Positions 6,703 to 14,607 of a stretch of DNA of 18,997 nucleotides are shown here, piece by piece; the stretch's first letter is position 1; every line of letters begins with the position of its first letter. A program made the translations under genes and the position numbers. This stretch comes from Clostridia bacterium (GTDB taxonomy: Bacteria > Bacillota > Clostridia > Oscillospirales > Acutalibacteraceae). The stretch lies in the NCBI GenBank assembly GCA_900767025.1, contig CAAFXS010000036.1, forward strand, positions 1-18,997, read 5' to 3'. The notes beneath the pieces were generated by a model. The model saw nothing but the letters and a program-made list of their open reading frames with translations. It ran no database searches and had not been told where the DNA came from.

Positions 6703-8442
6703 TTATATATGGGGAAACTGTGAATTATAAAGATTATAGTAAAAGCCTTTTTTCGCATAAAGCTCGCTATGACTACCCTGTTCAATTATACTGCCGTTAT
6801 TCATAACAAGTATTATATCGGCATTTTTTATTGTTGAGAGCCTGTGAGCAACTATAAAGGTTGTTCTGCCCTGCATTAATTTGTTAAATGCTTTTTGAAT
6901 TTTAATCTCGGTTCTTGTATCAATTGATGAGGTTGCCTCGTCAAGAATAAGCATCGGCGGAGGTGAAAGCATAAGCCTTGTAATACACAAAAGCTGTTTC
7001 TGCCCCTGTGAAAGTGAACCGCCCTCCTCACCGATTACCGTGTCGTAACCGTCAGGCAGTCGCTTAATAAACGAGTGTGCCCGTGAGCTTTTAGCGGCAG
7101 CCACAACCTCCTCAAAGGTTGCGTCGGGATTTGCAAGCCTAATGTTATCAATAACTGATGCGCTTTTCAGCCAGGTGTCCTGGAGCACCATACCGAAATT
7201 ATTTCTGAGTGACTTACGCTTAATATCATCGGTTGCAACACCGTCAATCTTGATATCTCCCCTTTGAGGCTCATAAAACCTCATAAGCAGATTTATAAGT
7301 GTAGTTTTTCCGCAACCTGTGGGTCCGACTATCGCAACGGTCATACCGGGCTTAACATTAAGGTTGAGATTTTTAATGAGCTCTTTTTCGGGATTATAGG
7401 AGAAATCAAGATTTTCAATATCAATTTTTCCCTTTGGATTAACAAGCTCTTTAGCGCTCGGCTTATCGGGCTCAATGCTTTTTTCATCAATCAAATCAAG
7501 GACACGGCCTGCACAGGCAAGAGCATTTTGCAGCTCGGTAACTACACTGCTTATCTCATTAAAGGGCTTTGTGTACTGGTTGGCATAAGCGAGAAAGCTT
7601 GACAAAATTCCCACGGTGATATTACCCTTAACTGCCATAATTGCTCCGAAAAGCGCCACAGCCGCATAAACAATACTGTTTACAAACCTTGTTGCAGGGT
7701 TTGTTATTGATGAGAAGAAGGTTGCTTTTAAGGAATAATCCGCAAGACGATTGTTAATATCGTCAAATCTTTCAAGGTTTTCCCTTTGCATTCCGTAGGC
7801 ATCGGCAACCTTTTGATTTGTAATCATTTCGTCGATAAACGCCGTTTGCTCTCCTCTCGTCTTTGACTGCAGAGAAAACATTTTATATGTTTTTCTTGCA
7901 ATAAACCTTGCAATGAAAAACGAAAGAGGAGTAACAACCACAACAACAAGTGTGATTATAGGGTTGATATAAAGCATAAAGCCAAGTGTTCCCAAAATAG
8001 TTATCACACCTGTAAAAAACTGTGTAAATCCCATCAGCAGTCCGTCGGAAAGCTGGTCAACATCCGAGATTACACGGCTTACGATATCACCGCTTTGATG
8101 ACTGTCGATATATGAGCAGGGCAAAAGCTGAATTTTTTCAAAAGCCTTCTGCCTTAAATCCCTTGAAACATTGTAGGTTATTTTGTTGTTGCAGATATTC
8201 ATAAGCCACTGAAGAACAGCGGTAGCCCCAATGATTACCGCAAGCTTTACAAGGATTGCCGTCATTTTTGCAAAATCAACAGCTCCACTGCCCACAATGC
8301 AGTCGATGGCATTACCTATGAGTATGGGTGCATAAAGGGTTAAAGCCACGCTAACTGCGGCAAAAACAAGCGAAAGTATAAGCAGATACTTGTATTTGTC
8401 AATATAGGAGAAAACTCTTTTTAATGTTTTTTTACTGTTCAT
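6703..8442 (-). CDS. ABC exporter half-transporter, catalytic ATP-site subunit
   Basis: A 579-residue type IV ABC exporter subunit: membrane domain with about six helices (residues 15-315), then an ATPase domain (338-579). Walker A GPTGCGKT is at 373-380, Walker B MLILDE at 497-502 with catalytic Glu502, and the switch histidine is His533 (VAHR). The signature is LSQGQ (477-481) rather than LSGGQ, typical of the TM288/YheH/LmrD-type partner of heterodimers. Its ATG overlaps the stop of the upstream ABC gene (ATGA, 8439-8442) and has GGAGG at 7 nt, so the two are translationally coupled and should form one dimer. Likely role: drug or lipid/peptide export at the cytoplasmic membrane; substrate unknown. 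Confidence 0.93.
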   Translation of the reverse strand: MNSKKTLKRVFSYIDKYKYLLILSLVFAAVSVALTLYAPILIGNAIDCIVGSGAVDFAKMTAILVKLAVIIGATAVLQWLMNICNNKITYNVSRDLRQKAFEKIQLLPCSYIDSHQSGDIVSRVISDVDQLSDGLLMGFTQFFTGVITILGTLGFMLYINPIITLVVVVVTPLSFFIARFIARKTYKMFSLQSKTRGEQTAFIDEMITNQKVADAYGMQRENLERFDDINNRLADYSLKATFFSSITNPATRFVNSIVYAAVALFGAIMAVKGNITVGILSSFLAYANQYTKPFNEISSVVTELQNALACAGRVLDLIDEKSIEPDKPSAKELVNPKGKIDIENLDFSYNPEKELIKNLNLNVKPGMTVAIVGPTGCGKTTLINLLMRFYEPQRGDIKIDGVATDDIKRKSLRNNFGMVLQDTWLKSASVIDNIRLANPDATFEEVVAAAKSSRAHSFIKRLPDGYDTVIGEEGGSLSQGQKQLLCITRLMLSPPPMLILDEATSSIDTRTEIKIQKAFNKLMQGRTTFIVAHRLSTIKNADIILVMNNGSIIEQGSHSELYAKKGFYYNLYNSQFPHI

Positions 8443-10166
8443 ACGGCAGCCTCCTCTCCAAACTGGGAGGTATAGATTTCTTTGTAAACCTCACAGCTTT
8501 CAAGAAGCTCACTGTGTTTGCCGTAGCCCACGCACCTGCCGTCATCAAGAACAATTATTCTGTCGGCATTCATAACAGAGGATGCCCTCTGTGAAACGAT
8601 AAACACTGCAGGCTTATAGGAAAGAGAATAAATGCCGTCCCTTAAACGAGCCTCAGTTGCAAAATCAAGAGCAGAAAATGAGTCGTCAAGAATCAGTATT
8701 TCAGGCTGTCTCACAAGAGCGCGGGCAATTGAAAGCCTTTGCTTCTGTCCTCCGGAAAGGTTTGAGCCGTTTTGCTCGATATAAAAATCAAGCCCGCCCT
8801 TTTCCTTTACTGCATCATAAATGCAGGCAGTTTTGAGGGCGCTGATTATTTCTTCATCAGTAGCGTCCTTCCTGCCCCATTTCATATTGTCACGGACAGT
8901 GCCTTTGAAAAGCACCGCCTTTTGCTGAACAAAGCCGATTTTTTCGCGGAGACTTTGGGTATCAAGGGATTTAACATCGGCACCATTGACATAAACAGTT
9001 CCGCTGACTGCATCGTAAAAATGAGGAATAAGTGAAACAAGGCTTGATTTACCCGAGCCTGTACCACCGATAACACCTATTACCTCTCCCCTGTCTGCCT
9101 TAAAGGAAATATCGGAAAGTGACTCGTCGGAGGCATTTTTATACTTTAGTGAAACATCGTTAAATTCAATAAAGGAATTTGATTTTTCAAAATTATTTCT
9201 TTTCTCAAGAGAGCTTTCCTTTCCCATTACGGCGGAAATTCTGTCAGCAGAGGCAAGTGCTTTTGTTACCGTTACAATAAGGTTTGCCAGCTTAATAAGC
9301 TCAATTAGAATTTGGCTCATATAGTTATAAAGTGCAACAACCTCACCCTGTGTTAAGTCACCAACATTAACTCTGACACCGCCGGTGTAAACAAGCACTA
9401 CTATTGCGATATTGATTATCACATATGTTACAGGGTTAAGGAGTGCTGAAATTCTGCCCACTGCTTTTTGTAAAGAGGAAAGAGCATAATTACGCTTTTT
9501 AAACTCCGAAACCTCGTTTTCCTCATGGGTAAAGGCTCTTATAACCCTGGCACCGCTTAAATTTTCACGGGTAATAAGGGTGATACCGTCAAGATTTTTC
9601 TGCACATTATTATATTTCGGCATCGTATAGCTCATAATTCCGAAAACTACAACGGACAGAAGAAAAATAGCAACGGCAAAAATTATTGCGCATTTAACAT
9701 CAATGGTAAACGCCATAACCATTGCACCGATAACAATAAACGGCGAACGCAAAAGCAGTCTTAACACAAGGTTAACACCGTTTTGAACCTGATTTGCGTC
9801 GTTAGTCATTCTTGTAATCAGCGTTGATGTTCCGATGCTGTCCAAGTCGCTGAAGGAAAAGGACTGTATTTTTTCAAACAATGCATGCCTCAGCTTCATA
9901 CCAAAGCCTGTGGCAGCCTTGGCGGCAAAATACTGAGCAGTGATAGCCGCTATCATACCCACAAGCGCAAGGAGAACAAGCACACCGCATCTTGAAAAAA
10001 TATATTTAGTATCCGCATTTGCTATTCCCACATCAATAATAGACGCAATTACAAGGGGAACTATCAGCTCAAAGCTTGCTTCAAGCAGCTTAAAAAGCGG
10101 TGCAAGAAAGCACTGGAGCACATATTCCTTAAGATATACTAAAAGCTTTTTCAAATTCTCACCCAT
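8439..10166 (-). CDS. ABC exporter half-transporter, degenerate ATP-site subunit
   Basis: The partner of the downstream ABC gene, 575 residues from the chosen ATG (MGENLKKLL). Membrane domain to about 310, ATPase domain after that. Walker A GGTGSGKS (367-374) and signature LSGGQ (470-474) are intact. The Walker B end is DD, with Asp495 where the catalytic Glu should be, and Gln526 replaces the switch His (VSQR). These are the substitutions known from the non-hydrolysing site of heterodimeric exporters such as TM287/TM288. An in-frame GTG at 10181 is rejected because it falls at the predicted transcript start. The leader is then only about 13 nt with a weak AGAG ribosome site. Confidence 0.92.
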   Translation of the reverse strand: MGENLKKLLVYLKEYVLQCFLAPLFKLLEASFELIVPLVIASIIDVGIANADTKYIFSRCGVLVLLALVGMIAAITAQYFAAKAATGFGMKLRHALFEKIQSFSFSDLDSIGTSTLITRMTNDANQVQNGVNLVLRLLLRSPFIVIGAMVMAFTIDVKCAIIFAVAIFLLSVVVFGIMSYTMPKYNNVQKNLDGITLITRENLSGARVIRAFTHEENEVSEFKKRNYALSSLQKAVGRISALLNPVTYVIINIAIVVLVYTGGVRVNVGDLTQGEVVALYNYMSQILIELIKLANLIVTVTKALASADRISAVMGKESSLEKRNNFEKSNSFIEFNDVSLKYKNASDESLSDISFKADRGEVIGVIGGTGSGKSSLVSLIPHFYDAVSGTVYVNGADVKSLDTQSLREKIGFVQQKAVLFKGTVRDNMKWGRKDATDEEIISALKTACIYDAVKEKGGLDFYIEQNGSNLSGGQKQRLSIARALVRQPEILILDDSFSALDFATEARLRDGIYSLSYKPAVFIVSQRASSVMNADRIIVLDDGRCVGYGKHSELLESCEVYKEIYTSQFGEEAAV

Positions 10167-10185
10167 TTCTCTGATAAACACTAAT

Positions 10186-10214
10186 ATTATAAGTATTTGA
10201 TAAAGCTATGTCAA
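10186..10214 (-). promoter_or_regulatory. Consensus promoter of the ABC exporter operon
   Basis: On the - strand, perfect TTGACA (10209-10214), 17-nt spacer, perfect TATAAT (10186-10191). Predicted start near 10179. No clear operator dyad is visible, suggesting strong constitutive expression or control by a factor I cannot see. Confidence 0.88.
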
Positions 10215-10230
10215 TAATTTAAAATAAGTA

Positions 10231-10259
10231 TTGCATTTAGGAATATTAGGGTATATAAT
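10231..10259 (+). promoter_or_regulatory. Promoter of the Gfo/Idh/MocA gene
   Basis: TTGCAT (10231-10236), 17 nt, perfect TATAAT (10254-10259). It is divergent from the ABC promoter, with 16 AT-rich nt between the two -35 boxes, so two polymerases could hardly bind both at once. Confidence 0.82.
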
Positions 10260-10291
10260 GCAGGCGTAACAAACACCCGGAGGACAATAAG

Positions 10292-11602
10292 ATGGAACAA
10301 AAACCAATTACCGCAATAATTGTAGGCGCAGGCCACAGAGCCTTGGTATACAGTGAGCTTGCAAAAACAAACCCTGAAATGCTTAAAATAGTCGGCGTTG
10401 CAGACCCAAATCCTGTTAGAAGAAAGCACTGCATGGAATATTTCGGATTTCCAGAGGATATGTGCTTTGAGTCGGCACAGGAGCTTGCAGAAAAAGGAAG
10501 GCTTGCTGATACGATAATTAACGGAACAATGGACGAACAGCATATTGAAACTGCCATTCCGCTTTTAAATGCAGGCTATGATATGCTCCTTGAAAAGCCA
10601 TTTGCAGTTAATGAAAAGGAAATGAGAGAGCTTGTTAACTGTGCAAAAAAGAATAGCTCAAAGGTTATGATTTGCCATGTTCTCCGGTATACACCCTTTT
10701 ATTACGGAATTAAGGAGAGAGTTGCAAAAGGTGAAATCGGTGATATTATCAATATTCAAACCACCGAGCATGTTTCATATCATCACCTTTCAACCTCTTA
10801 TGTAAGGGGTAAATGGGCTAATTCTGACAAGTGCCACACAACAATGCTTCTGGCAAAATGCTGTCACGACATTGACCTGATGATGTGGCTTATGAGTGAA
10901 ACAAAGCCTGTTTCTATTTCTTCTTTCGGCAGTAAATATCAGTTTAAGCCCGAGAATGCACCGGAGGGTGCAGGCACAATCTGTATGCTGGACTGCCCTT
11001 ATGTTGACACCTGCGATTTTTCAACAAAAAGGCTTTATATTGACCATCCGGACAGATGGGCGTTTTATGTTTGGGACGCTCTTGAGGCAATCCCAAACCC
11101 CACTATTGAGGATAAAATTGCACTGATGAAGAGTGACAGCCCCTATGCAAGATGTATGTATAAGTGCGACAACAATGTTGTTGACCATCAGTCAGTGCTG
11201 GTTAACTTTGCAAGCGGTGCAACAGGTACACACAATATGGTTGGTGGCTCGTCACAGTCACTTAGGAAGATACATATTATCGGCACCAAAGGTGAAATTT
11301 ACGGTAATTTTGAAGAATCAAAATTCTTCGTTTCAAAGATTAATCCCTCGCCCGACGCACACAACGGCGAGTGCGATATTGAAGAGGTTGACCTTAATGT
11401 AACAGGTGATATGGTAGGAGCCTACGGCGGCCACGGCGGCGGCGACGAAAGACTAACCGCAGACTTTGTTAAGTTCATCAGAGGTGAAAAGCCAAGCCTT
11501 GCCTGCACATCAATATTTGACTCTGTTGCAGGTCACCTTTGCGTTTATCTTGCAGATGAATCCAGGGAAAAAGGCGGAATGCCCATTAAGGTTGAGTATT
11601 GA
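10292..11602 (+). CDS. Gfo/Idh/MocA family NAD(P)-dependent oxidoreductase
   Basis: A 436-residue cytoplasmic dehydrogenase of the glucose-fructose oxidoreductase/inositol dehydrogenase family, acting on sugars, cyclitols or amino sugars. The Rossmann motif VGAGHRA is at 11-17 with Asp38 as likely ribose binder, EKP at 101-103 and the catalytic KCCHDID at 189-195 (His192). An insertion at about 225-300 holds paired cysteines: Cys231, Cys235, Cys241, then Cys288 and Cys292 before DNNVVDHQ. I recall this pattern from a subfamily of these enzymes; it may bind a metal. The ATG at 10292 has GGAGGA at 7 nt. Substrate unknown; the nearby sugar symporter is not in the same operon. Its TGA overlaps the first base of a hairpin element. 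Confidence 0.9.
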   Translation: MEQKPITAIIVGAGHRALVYSELAKTNPEMLKIVGVADPNPVRRKHCMEYFGFPEDMCFESAQELAEKGRLADTIINGTMDEQHIETAIPLLNAGYDMLLEKPFAVNEKEMRELVNCAKKNSSKVMICHVLRYTPFYYGIKERVAKGEIGDIINIQTTEHVSYHHLSTSYVRGKWANSDKCHTTMLLAKCCHDIDLMMWLMSETKPVSISSFGSKYQFKPENAPEGAGTICMLDCPYVDTCDFSTKRLYIDHPDRWAFYVWDALEAIPNPTIEDKIALMKSDSPYARCMYKCDNNVVDHQSVLVNFASGATGTHNMVGGSSQSLRKIHIIGTKGEIYGNFEESKFFVSKINPSPDAHNGECDIEEVDLNVTGDMVGAYGGHGGGDERLTADFVKFIRGEKPSLACTSIFDSVAGHLCVYLADESREKGGMPIKVEY

Positions 11603-11715
11603 AATTAGGGTTTGTCGCGGTGTTATCGTAGTGGGCGGATATTATCCGCCCGAATTGGCGGGCGACTGATAGTCGCCCCTACGGTTGTTCATAACAACCT
11701 TACAAACCGCAATTT
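11602..11715. mobile_element. MITE-like element with terminal inverted repeats and three hairpins
   Basis: A 114-bp non-coding block bounded by 14-bp ends that match inversely at 12 of 14 positions (AAATTAGGGTTTGT at 11602-11615; ACAAACCGCAATTT at 11702-11715). Similarity of the two arms continues inward (GGTGTTAT versus GGTTGTTAT; CGTAGTGGGCG versus CGTAGGGGCG). Three perfect hairpins lie inside: GGGCGGATA/TATCCGCCC (11633-11651), GGGCGACT/AGTCGCCC (11660-11678) and GGTTGTT/AACAACC (11683-11699). It begins on the last base of the oxidoreductase stop codon. No clear target-site duplication is visible. It may instead be a structured repeat without transposition history. Confidence 0.6.
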
Positions 11716-11725
11716 ATACCGCTAA

Positions 11726-11760
11726 AAAGGTCACGGAAATTCCGTGACCTTTCATTTTTT
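11726..11760. terminator. Bidirectional terminator between convergent genes
   Basis: An 11-bp stem AAAGGTCACGG (11726-11736) with CCGTGACCTTT (11742-11752) and a 5-nt loop. On the + strand it is followed by CATTTTTTG, on the - strand by TTTAG after the stem's own Ts. It serves both the oxidoreductase and the NUDIX gene, whose stop codon starts at 11754 on the - strand. Confidence 0.85.
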
Positions 11761-12216
11761 GTATAGAGAATAAGGTTTGTACTTTTCGGAGCTGTAAAAT
11801 TCAGCTTTCTGTAAAGCACCGTTATTATTTAGAGCACTTTCAATCAGCTTTTTTGTAAGCTCGGGAACATCATCTCTCTGCAAGGCTTCATTAGCATCAA
11901 TCCACATTACCTCGCTGTTTTCATCATTGTCGGAATGAGCCTTACCGCTGATATATTCAGCGGAAAATGCCACATACCAGTCGTGAGTATTAAACCTGAT
12001 TCCGATAATATCCTTCGGCTCGATAACAACTCCTGTTTCCTCAAGAAATTCCCTTTTAACAGCATCCTGCGGTGATTCGCCGTAATTTACATATCCGCCG
12101 GGAATAATCAGCTTTCCTGACCCTGCACCGTATGTATGCCTTGCAAGTAATACCTTGTTGTCCTTAATGACAACGGCAGTAACGCTTTGACACCAGTTTG
12201 TGTTTTCAATATTCAT
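11752..12216 (-). CDS. NUDIX hydrolase
   Basis: A 154-residue NUDIX protein. The box G-x5-E-x7-REUxEExGU is complete at 41-63: GYVNYGE, then REFLEETGV, with Glu56, Glu59 and Glu60 as metal ligands. These enzymes hydrolyse nucleoside diphosphates linked to another group; N-terminal VTAVVIKDNKVLLARH is usual for the fold. The specific substrate cannot be told. The ribosome site AAGGAA overlaps the stop codon of the upstream DinB-like gene (12-nt gap), which indicates co-translation. Closed by a strong terminator. Confidence 0.9.
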   Translation of the reverse strand: MNIENTNWCQSVTAVVIKDNKVLLARHTYGAGSGKLIIPGGYVNYGESPQDAVKREFLEETGVVIEPKDIIGIRFNTHDWYVAFSAEYISGKAHSDNDENSEVMWIDANEALQRDDVPELTKKLIESALNNNGALQKAEFYSSEKYKPYSLYKK

Positions 12217-12228
12217 TTAATGATTTCC

Positions 12229-12738
12229 TTATTCATACAAGTTATTTTTATCTAAACCCTGTTCTAATCCGCTCATACCAACAACTCGCGGCCACTTGTT
12301 AGTGGCTATAATAGTAGTTGCATTGATATTGCCCAAATGAGCATAAAAATGGCGCATTTGACCTATCATACATTCTAATCTGTTATACGTATATCCGTTA
12401 GGCTTGGTATATAAATCTTCGTCTGTCAGACTGTCAAGATAGTTAAAAATTTTCAACTTAACATCTTCAAAATAAGATAAAAGCTCTTCTCTTGATAACA
12501 CCTTACCGCCCATATAATCCAAACTGTTTAAGCCTTCCTCGTGAAAGCTCGGCTCGTCATATTCCAAAGGATTTATAAACCACTGGTCACAGGAATGGAG
12601 AGTGTGATAGCAATGCTTCCAAATAGGCATATCACACAAAATATAATCCATATCACAGGTAACTAATGTTACATAAAAATTATGAAACATTATCTCCGTA
12701 CTATCTCTGATAACCTTCACTAATTCTTTTTTCTTCAT
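12229..12738 (-). CDS. DinB-like (DinB/YfiT superfamily) protein
   Basis: A 169-residue four-helix-bundle type protein. The best match is the DinB-like family, whose members bind a metal through three histidines: here His45 in IWKHCYHTLH and the H-x3-H pair His130/His134 in QMRHFYAHLGNIN. Some relatives are thiol transferases, many have no known role, so activity is open. ATG at 12738 has AAGGA at 5 nt. It lies 46 nt after the TPR-like gene. Together with that gene it reads more AT-rich than nadA or mnmA, which suggests a later-acquired pair. Confidence 0.7.
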   Translation of the reverse strand: MKKKELVKVIRDSTEIMFHNFYVTLVTCDMDYILCDMPIWKHCYHTLHSCDQWFINPLEYDEPSFHEEGLNSLDYMGGKVLSREELLSYFEDVKLKIFNYLDSLTDEDLYTKPNGYTYNRLECMIGQMRHFYAHLGNINATTIIATNKWPRVVGMSGLEQGLDKNNLYE

Positions 12739-12778
12739 ATTATTCCTTTGCTCTTACTTTTTATTTAAGTAACATCGT

Positions 12779-12806
12779 AGTATACTATTCATTTAGATAG
12801 ATACAA
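12779..12806 (-). promoter_or_regulatory. Possible internal promoter for the DinB-NUDIX pair
   Basis: On the - strand TTGTAT (12801-12806), a 16-nt spacer and TATACT (12779-12784), overlapping the 3' end of the TPR-like gene. It would give the downstream pair expression independent of nadA-mnmA. The match is only moderate. Confidence 0.4.
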
Positions 12807-13546
12807 TTTTCATAACAGGTTTTCGGTATCAGTATCTTCGATAACTGTTCAATGCTCGGTTTGGTTTTGTCGGAAAGATAACTATCAATTATATTTTTTA
12901 TACTTTTATCGCAGGCAAAGTTTTTTTGAAAAAATGTCAAATTGCTTTCAACAAACGAGTAATCATCAAAAAATACTGCTAAAACCATAGCACTTTCATA
13001 ATCAAACATTTCGTCACTAATCAACATATTCAGAAAATGCTTTAAATTATATTTACTTTTTACATCACCGTTGAGGAATAAGTCATACAGCATCAAATTG
13101 TAGCTGAAAATATCATTACCGCCCAATTCAACTGCTTTCTTTTGCAGTTTAAACGCATCAAATACCATTCCTAATTTGAATTTCGCAAAGGCAATGTTAT
13201 TAATAACAGTACCGTTTTTCGGTGTTAATGCAGTTTCGGTCATATTTGACACTGTTTGAAAATCAGCATTTTGACCTAAGCAAGCAAACTGCAAAGCTAT
13301 TGCATTGTTGACATCAGGATGATTATTATATGAAGTAAACAATAATTTTTTACCTAATTTTTCGCATTCATTTTTATTCAGTTTTACAGTTATTCCCGCA
13401 TCCTCGGCATCACATAAGTATGCTCCCAAATCGGAAAATGCCTTGTAATCAAAGTTTTCAATTAAATTTTCAACTAAAATATCGGTTAATTTGTCGTATT
13501 GTGCATTTTCTATTGCAGTTGAATACTCATTTTTATAATTCTTCAA
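12785..13546 (-). CDS. TPR-like helical protein, unknown function
   Basis: A 253-residue, mostly helical protein without membrane segments. One segment, about 113-142 (INNIAFAKFKLGMVFDAFKLQKKAVEL), looks like a tetratricopeptide repeat; weaker helical pairs flank it. No catalytic motif is visible. The start is TTG at 13546, overlapping the mnmA stop as TTGA, and GGAGGG (13555-13560), inside the last mnmA codons, stands 8 nt before it, so translation is coupled to mnmA. No later in-frame start fits. A partner-binding role is the most that TPR-like helices allow. Confidence 0.65.
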   Translation of the reverse strand: MKNYKNEYSTAIENAQYDKLTDILVENLIENFDYKAFSDLGAYLCDAEDAGITVKLNKNECEKLGKKLLFTSYNNHPDVNNAIALQFACLGQNADFQTVSNMTETALTPKNGTVINNIAFAKFKLGMVFDAFKLQKKAVELGGNDIFSYNLMLYDLFLNGDVKSKYNLKHFLNMLISDEMFDYESAMVLAVFFDDYSFVESNLTFFQKNFACDKSIKNIIDSYLSDKTKPSIEQLSKILIPKTCYENCIYLNE

Positions 13547-14607
13547 ATTATTGTCCCTCCGCCCAGGACGGTGTCGCCGTCATAGAGGACTAATGCCTGT
13601 CCTTTGGTGATTGCTCTTTGGGGTTCATCAAAAACAACTCTGACATTACCATTTTCAAGAATATGGGCGGTTGCAGGCTGTTCCTTCATATTATACCTGA
13701 CCCTTGCTTTGCAGGGAATTGCATTTTCGGGATTTGGGATAAGCCAGTTAAAATCCGTGGCAACTGCCTCGTTAGAAAAAAGCTCCTCATTAGTGCAAAG
13801 AGTTACGGTATTTTTCTCCACATCTTTGCCGAAGACATACATAGGCTTACCGAAGGCAACACCAAGACCCTTGCGCTGACCGTTGGTATAACGGATAATT
13901 CCCTGATGCCTGCCGATGGCATTACCGCTGACATCCACAAAATCACCCGGAGGATATTGTTTACCTGTATACCTTTCGATAAATTTTGCATAATCTCCGT
14001 CAGGCACAAAGCAAATATCCTGACTGTCCTTTTTGCCTGCGTTGATAAAGTCCTGCTCCTGTGCGATTTCCCTAATCTGAGATTTAGTATACTCACCAAG
14101 GGGAAAAAGAATATGTGAAAGCTGATTTTGAGTCAGTGAATAAAGCACATAGCTTTGGTCCTTGGTATCGTCAACGGCTTTTTTAAGGTAAAACCAGCCG
14201 TCCTTTTCCTCAACTCTCGCATAGTGACCTGTTACAACGCAGTCATAGCCAAGCTCATTCATTCGCTGAAAAAGCTTTTCAAATTTAAGATACCTGTTGC
14301 AGTCGATACAGGGATTTGGTGTTCCGCCCTGCTCATATGTGGCAATAAATTTGTCAATAACCTTTTTTTCAAATTCACCCTTGAAATTAAAAACATAATA
14401 AGGAATTGAAAGACGCATTGCAACACTGCGTGCATCCTCAATATCATCAAGGGAGCAACAGGTTTTTTCCCTGTCGACACCAATATCCTCGTTATCGTAA
14501 AGCTTCATAGTAGCTCCGATACACTGATATCCCCTGCTTTTCATAATAAAAGCGGCGACGCTGGAATCAACACCGCCGCTCATTGCTATAATTACTCTTT
14601 TGTCCAT
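13543..14607 (-). CDS. mnmA: tRNA-specific 2-thiouridylase MnmA
   Basis: A 354-residue enzyme that puts sulfur at position 2 of the wobble uridine in Lys, Glu and Gln tRNAs, using ATP and a persulfide delivered by a cysteine desulfurase. The PP-loop SGGVDSS is at 10-16. The two catalytic cysteines are Cys100 in NPCIDCN and Cys199 in SQDICF. TGHYAR (126-131) and the NGQRKGLG segment (242-249) are as in the family, and the length is normal. Its ATG directly follows the nadA stop codon (TAAATG), with AAGG inside the nadA end, so the two are translationally linked. Confidence 0.95.
   Translation of the reverse strand: MDKRVIIAMSGGVDSSVAAFIMKSRGYQCIGATMKLYDNEDIGVDREKTCCSLDDIEDARSVAMRLSIPYYVFNFKGEFEKKVIDKFIATYEQGGTPNPCIDCNRYLKFEKLFQRMNELGYDCVVTGHYARVEEKDGWFYLKKAVDDTKDQSYVLYSLTQNQLSHILFPLGEYTKSQIREIAQEQDFINAGKKDSQDICFVPDGDYAKFIERYTGKQYPPGDFVDVSGNAIGRHQGIIRYTNGQRKGLGVAFGKPMYVFGKDVEKNTVTLCTNEELFSNEAVATDFNWLIPNPENAIPCKARVRYNMKEQPATAHILENGNVRVVFDEPQRAITKGQALVLYDGDTVLGGGTII

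Noticed and set aside
13618..14118. 166-codon + strand frame opposite mnmA
   Set aside because: Antisense shadow of a highly conserved gene, without its own start signals.
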